Of a stretch of DNA of 43,779 nt, positions 41,894 to 43,779 are shown in pieces. The stretch is from Prochloron sp. SulCav_FS08_3_32_3330 (GTDB taxonomy: Bacteria > Cyanobacteriota > Cyanobacteriia > Cyanobacteriales > DYNF01). The translations under genes and the position numbers were made by a program. Under the pieces are notes generated by a model. The model saw only the letters and a program-made list of their open reading frames with translations. It ran no database searches and was not told where the DNA came from. The first letter of the stretch is position 1; each line of letters opens with the position of its first letter. The stretch is from positions 14,255-58,033 of the forward strand of contig DYNF01000016.1 of the NCBI GenBank assembly GCA_020721205.1. The letters are read 5' to 3'.

Positions 41894-43126
41894 TTATTTC
41901 AAATAACCTCCAAGTTCCCCCATTCTCCATAAATCTCCAAGGGTATAATCTTCAAGCCATTGTTTTAATTTTTTTGATTCAAGACGTTTTAAATAAGTGC
42001 CTTCTTTATTCCGTTCACATATTAAGATTGATTCAGGAATTTCACTTAAACCAGAAACTAAAGCATCAGAATGAGTTGTAACAATTAATTGAGTTTTTTG
42101 AGATGCTTCAATTAATAATTCAGCAATATTTGGAATAATATCAGGATGTAAGCCAATTTCTGGTTCTTCAATACAGATTAAAGGAGGTGGGCTAGGATGT
42201 AAAAAAATACTTAATAAACAAAGATAACGTAAAGTTCCATCTGATAAACGATAAGCAGAAATCGGAGAAGTTAAATCTTTTTCTTTAATAAAAATCTGTG
42301 CAGTATTGCCATTAAAAATAATATAAATATCTTCTACTTTCGGATAAAACTTTTGTAATTCTTTAACTAAACGAGGTTTTAAACCCCTATATTCTAAATT
42401 ATTAATAACTACAGCTAAATTACTCCCATCTTCTAATAAAAAATTGTTGGGTAAATCTGTTGGTTGTGGTTTTCTTGAAGGTGTATATCTTCCTACATTC
42501 CATTCTTGATAAATCTTAAATTCTGAAAAATTATTCCCTAAATAAGTTAATTCAGGAAATAAAATTGAATCTTTTTTCTGTGATAAAATTGATTGTTCAA
42601 AATTAATATCTTCTCTTTTTAATTGACGTTTAATATCTCTTGTATTTTTTGAAAAATTATCATTTTCTTCTAATATATTTCTATAATTTAAAGCTGGACT
42701 ACCATTTTGATAACGATAATAAAAATCTTCTTGATCTTCAGAAATTTTAGATTCATTTTCGATAACTTCATCAACTATTTCAAATTTTTGTCCAACCATT
42801 GTAAAACGTAAACAATATTTTAGAGGTATATTTTTTTGATAGTTCTCTCGATCTTCGTAATTTATAATTGTTTCAATTGATGCAGTAGATAGTTCTTCTT
42901 TTCCTTTCCACAGCCATTGTTCAACTCCACCTCCTTTAATAATTGGTGTAGATAAATCTTGCGGAGTTGCCTTTAATAAAGCCAATGCTTCAATTAAATT
43001 CGATTTACCGGAAGCATTTGTGCCTATTAAAACATTCAGAGAGTTTAATTTGATAGCCTGAGTATTACTCCCATAAGATAAAAAATTTTGAAGTTTTATT
43101 TCTTGTAAAAATGTTTTATTTATCAT
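41894..43126 (-). CDS. SMC/ABC-like AAA ATPase (AAA_21/AAA15 type)
   Basis: 410 residues. The Walker A is NVLIGTNASGKSNLIEALAL near residue 38; the ABC signature-like AYRLSDGTLRYLCLLSIFLH, Walker B PPPLICIEEPEIGLHPDIIP and switch His in QLIVTTHSDALVSGL are in the C-terminal half. The middle ~200 residues are a poorly conserved coiled/linker region. This is the RecF/OLD-type ATPase used in many defence systems. First gene of the pair with DUF4276. The promoter region is shared with the divergent HigA-like gene. Confidence 0.88.
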   Translation of the reverse strand: MINKTFLQEIKLQNFLSYGSNTQAIKLNSLNVLIGTNASGKSNLIEALALLKATPQDLSTPIIKGGGVEQWLWKGKEELSTASIETIINYEDRENYQKNIPLKYCLRFTMVGQKFEIVDEVIENESKISEDQEDFYYRYQNGSPALNYRNILEENDNFSKNTRDIKRQLKREDINFEQSILSQKKDSILFPELTYLGNNFSEFKIYQEWNVGRYTPSRKPQPTDLPNNFLLEDGSNLAVVINNLEYRGLKPRLVKELQKFYPKVEDIYIIFNGNTAQIFIKEKDLTSPISAYRLSDGTLRYLCLLSIFLHPSPPPLICIEEPEIGLHPDIIPNIAELLIEASQKTQLIVTTHSDALVSGLSEIPESILICERNKEGTYLKRLESKKLKQWLEDYTLGDLWRMGELGGYLK

Positions 43127-43212
43127 ATTTTTTTATTATCTTACTATCACAAATTATTTTAGTTTGTATATTATCATGTTTTAATAAATATGTCAAATTG
43201 AGAATTGGAAAA

Positions 43213-43596
43213 ATGACGACTGGTTTAAAACAATCTAGTAATTATTATCTTGATTTAATTATAACATTTCTACCCCGTCCTATTAACAACGAACAAGAAT
43301 TAATTACTACTCAAAACCGCATTAATAGTATTTTAGACAAAAGCAATTTAACTCAAGATGATCAAGATTATTTAAAAATATTAGGAATGTTAGTTTATGA
43401 ATATGAAAATAAACAGGAAATAATCCCTAAACTTGAAGGTGTAGAATTATTGAAAGCTATCTTACAAGAAGATAAGTTACAACCTCAAGATTTAGTAGGA
43501 ATATTCGAGAGTGAATCTGTTATTTTAGAAATCTTAGAAAATAAACGTCAAATTAGCCAAGATGAATTAGATAAGTTAACTAACTTATATTTATAA
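43213..43596 (+). CDS. HigA-like antitoxin/regulator
   Basis: 127 residues from the ATG at 43213 (MTTGLKQSSNYYLDLI). Typical features of the cyanobacterial HigA (COG5499) family are FLPRPINNEQELITTQNRIN then SILDKSNLTQDDQDYLKILG and MLVYEYENK, followed by a C-terminal HTH-like part (LQPQDLVGIFESESVILEIL). It ends at LDKLTNLYL, a little earlier than usual. No higB toxin gene lies upstream. It is divergent from the ATPase with only 86 bp between starts, so it might repress that operon. Confidence 0.75.
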   Translation: MTTGLKQSSNYYLDLIITFLPRPINNEQELITTQNRINSILDKSNLTQDDQDYLKILGMLVYEYENKQEIIPKLEGVELLKAILQEDKLQPQDLVGIFESESVILEILENKRQISQDELDKLTNLYL

Positions 43597-43623
43597 AATA
43601 TCTTTGTTAATGATTTAATTGTA

Positions 43624-43718
43624 GCGATCGGATTTTTATTATCCACAGTTAAATAATGCTTTAAGTTAATCGTAAGGTGGGCAAATTTACTAATATTAAT
43701 GATGGAAATTATAATTAA
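43624..43718. repeat. 95-bp direct repeat, right copy
   Basis: Identical to 40989-41083, including the codons for AIGFLLSTVK and the stop of the PD-(D/E)XK-like gene, but with no upstream coding part. It marks the right edge of a 2.54-kb block (41084-43623) holding the ATPase, DUF4276 and HigA-like genes. The last 61 bp of the window hold nothing I recognise. Confidence 0.97.
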
Positions 43719-43779
43719 TAAAATTTTGGTTATAGTCGAAGGAGAAATCTCTTTCTCCAACTCTACTTCAGAACGGAAC

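Noticed and set aside
43127-43212. higB toxin gene upstream of the HigA-like gene
   Set aside because: Only 86 bp lie between the ATPase and HigA starts, too short for a toxin gene; no HigB motif is seen.
43548-43760. 70-codon minus-strand frame at the right end
   Set aside because: It is antisense to the HigA-like gene end and the 95-bp repeat, with no supporting features.
1-43779. tRNA genes
   Set aside because: Scanning by eye for T-loop GTTCGAATC-type sequences with matching acceptor stems found none; a tRNAscan run would be decisive.

Overview
The window comes from a low-GC unicellular cyanobacterium, probably in the Geminocystis/Cyanobacterium group; the genus is an inference. Supporting signs are HIP1-type GCGATCGC octamers inside and between genes, a cyAbrB regulator, a Ycf46-type AAA protein, the order rnpA / PH-domain gene / yidC / jag / yceD / ycf46, two Uma2 genes and many VapBC-type toxin-antitoxin (TA) pairs. 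There are no tRNA or rRNA genes, no CRISPR array and no complete transposase gene.

Layout. 1-8300: the rnpA-to-ycf46 block on the minus strand, opened at two places. Between yceD and ycf46 lie an Uma2 gene, two RelE/ParE-like genes and the wrecks of a PIN-type TA pair and a Ser/Thr kinase. Between rnpA and the PH-domain gene lies a vapBC pair, flanked by a decayed second copy of the rnpA 3' end. 8394-14405: a papain-like protease with a long acidic repeat tail, another vapBC pair, a large DNA methyltransferase that seems to have lost its N-terminus, and cbiB. 14406-24759: mostly housekeeping (GFA-fold protein, Rrf2 regulator, cyAbrB, HD protein, rseP, FHA protein, thioesterase, msrA, aroK, pgl, a two-domain kinase, Uma2), plus a run of hairpins after cyAbrB that could be a small RNA. 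25037-31216: small accessory genes, including a cut-off vapC, a stand-alone polymorphic-toxin-33-like domain beside a DUF4279 protein, an FGE-like protein, an orphan OmpR-type regulator, a membrane-anchored SGNH protein, an SH3 protein and another vapBC pair.

The right third is the most unusual part. Left of alaS a three-gene minus-strand operon encodes a ParA-like ATPase, a probable ribbon-helix-helix protein and an Mrr-like nuclease, closed by a strong hairpin. alaS itself carries an in-frame insertion built of 81-bp repeats. Right of alaS (36902-43718) is an island of unknown genes, a PIN toxin, an antitoxin, a PD-(D/E)XK-like protein, and an SMC-like ATPase with a DUF4276 (Toprim-like) partner facing a HigA-like gene. 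The ATPase/DUF4276/HigA block is bounded by a perfect 95-bp direct repeat that duplicates the 3' end of the neighbouring nuclease-like gene.

Two modules (vapBC at 7.1-7.8 kb, ATPase/DUF4276/HigA at 41.2-43.6 kb) therefore share one signature: intact host gene, inserted module, second copy of the host gene's 3' end. Dispersed palindromic repeats are frequent. They act as likely terminators between genes, and two are inserted in frame inside the methyltransferase gene.
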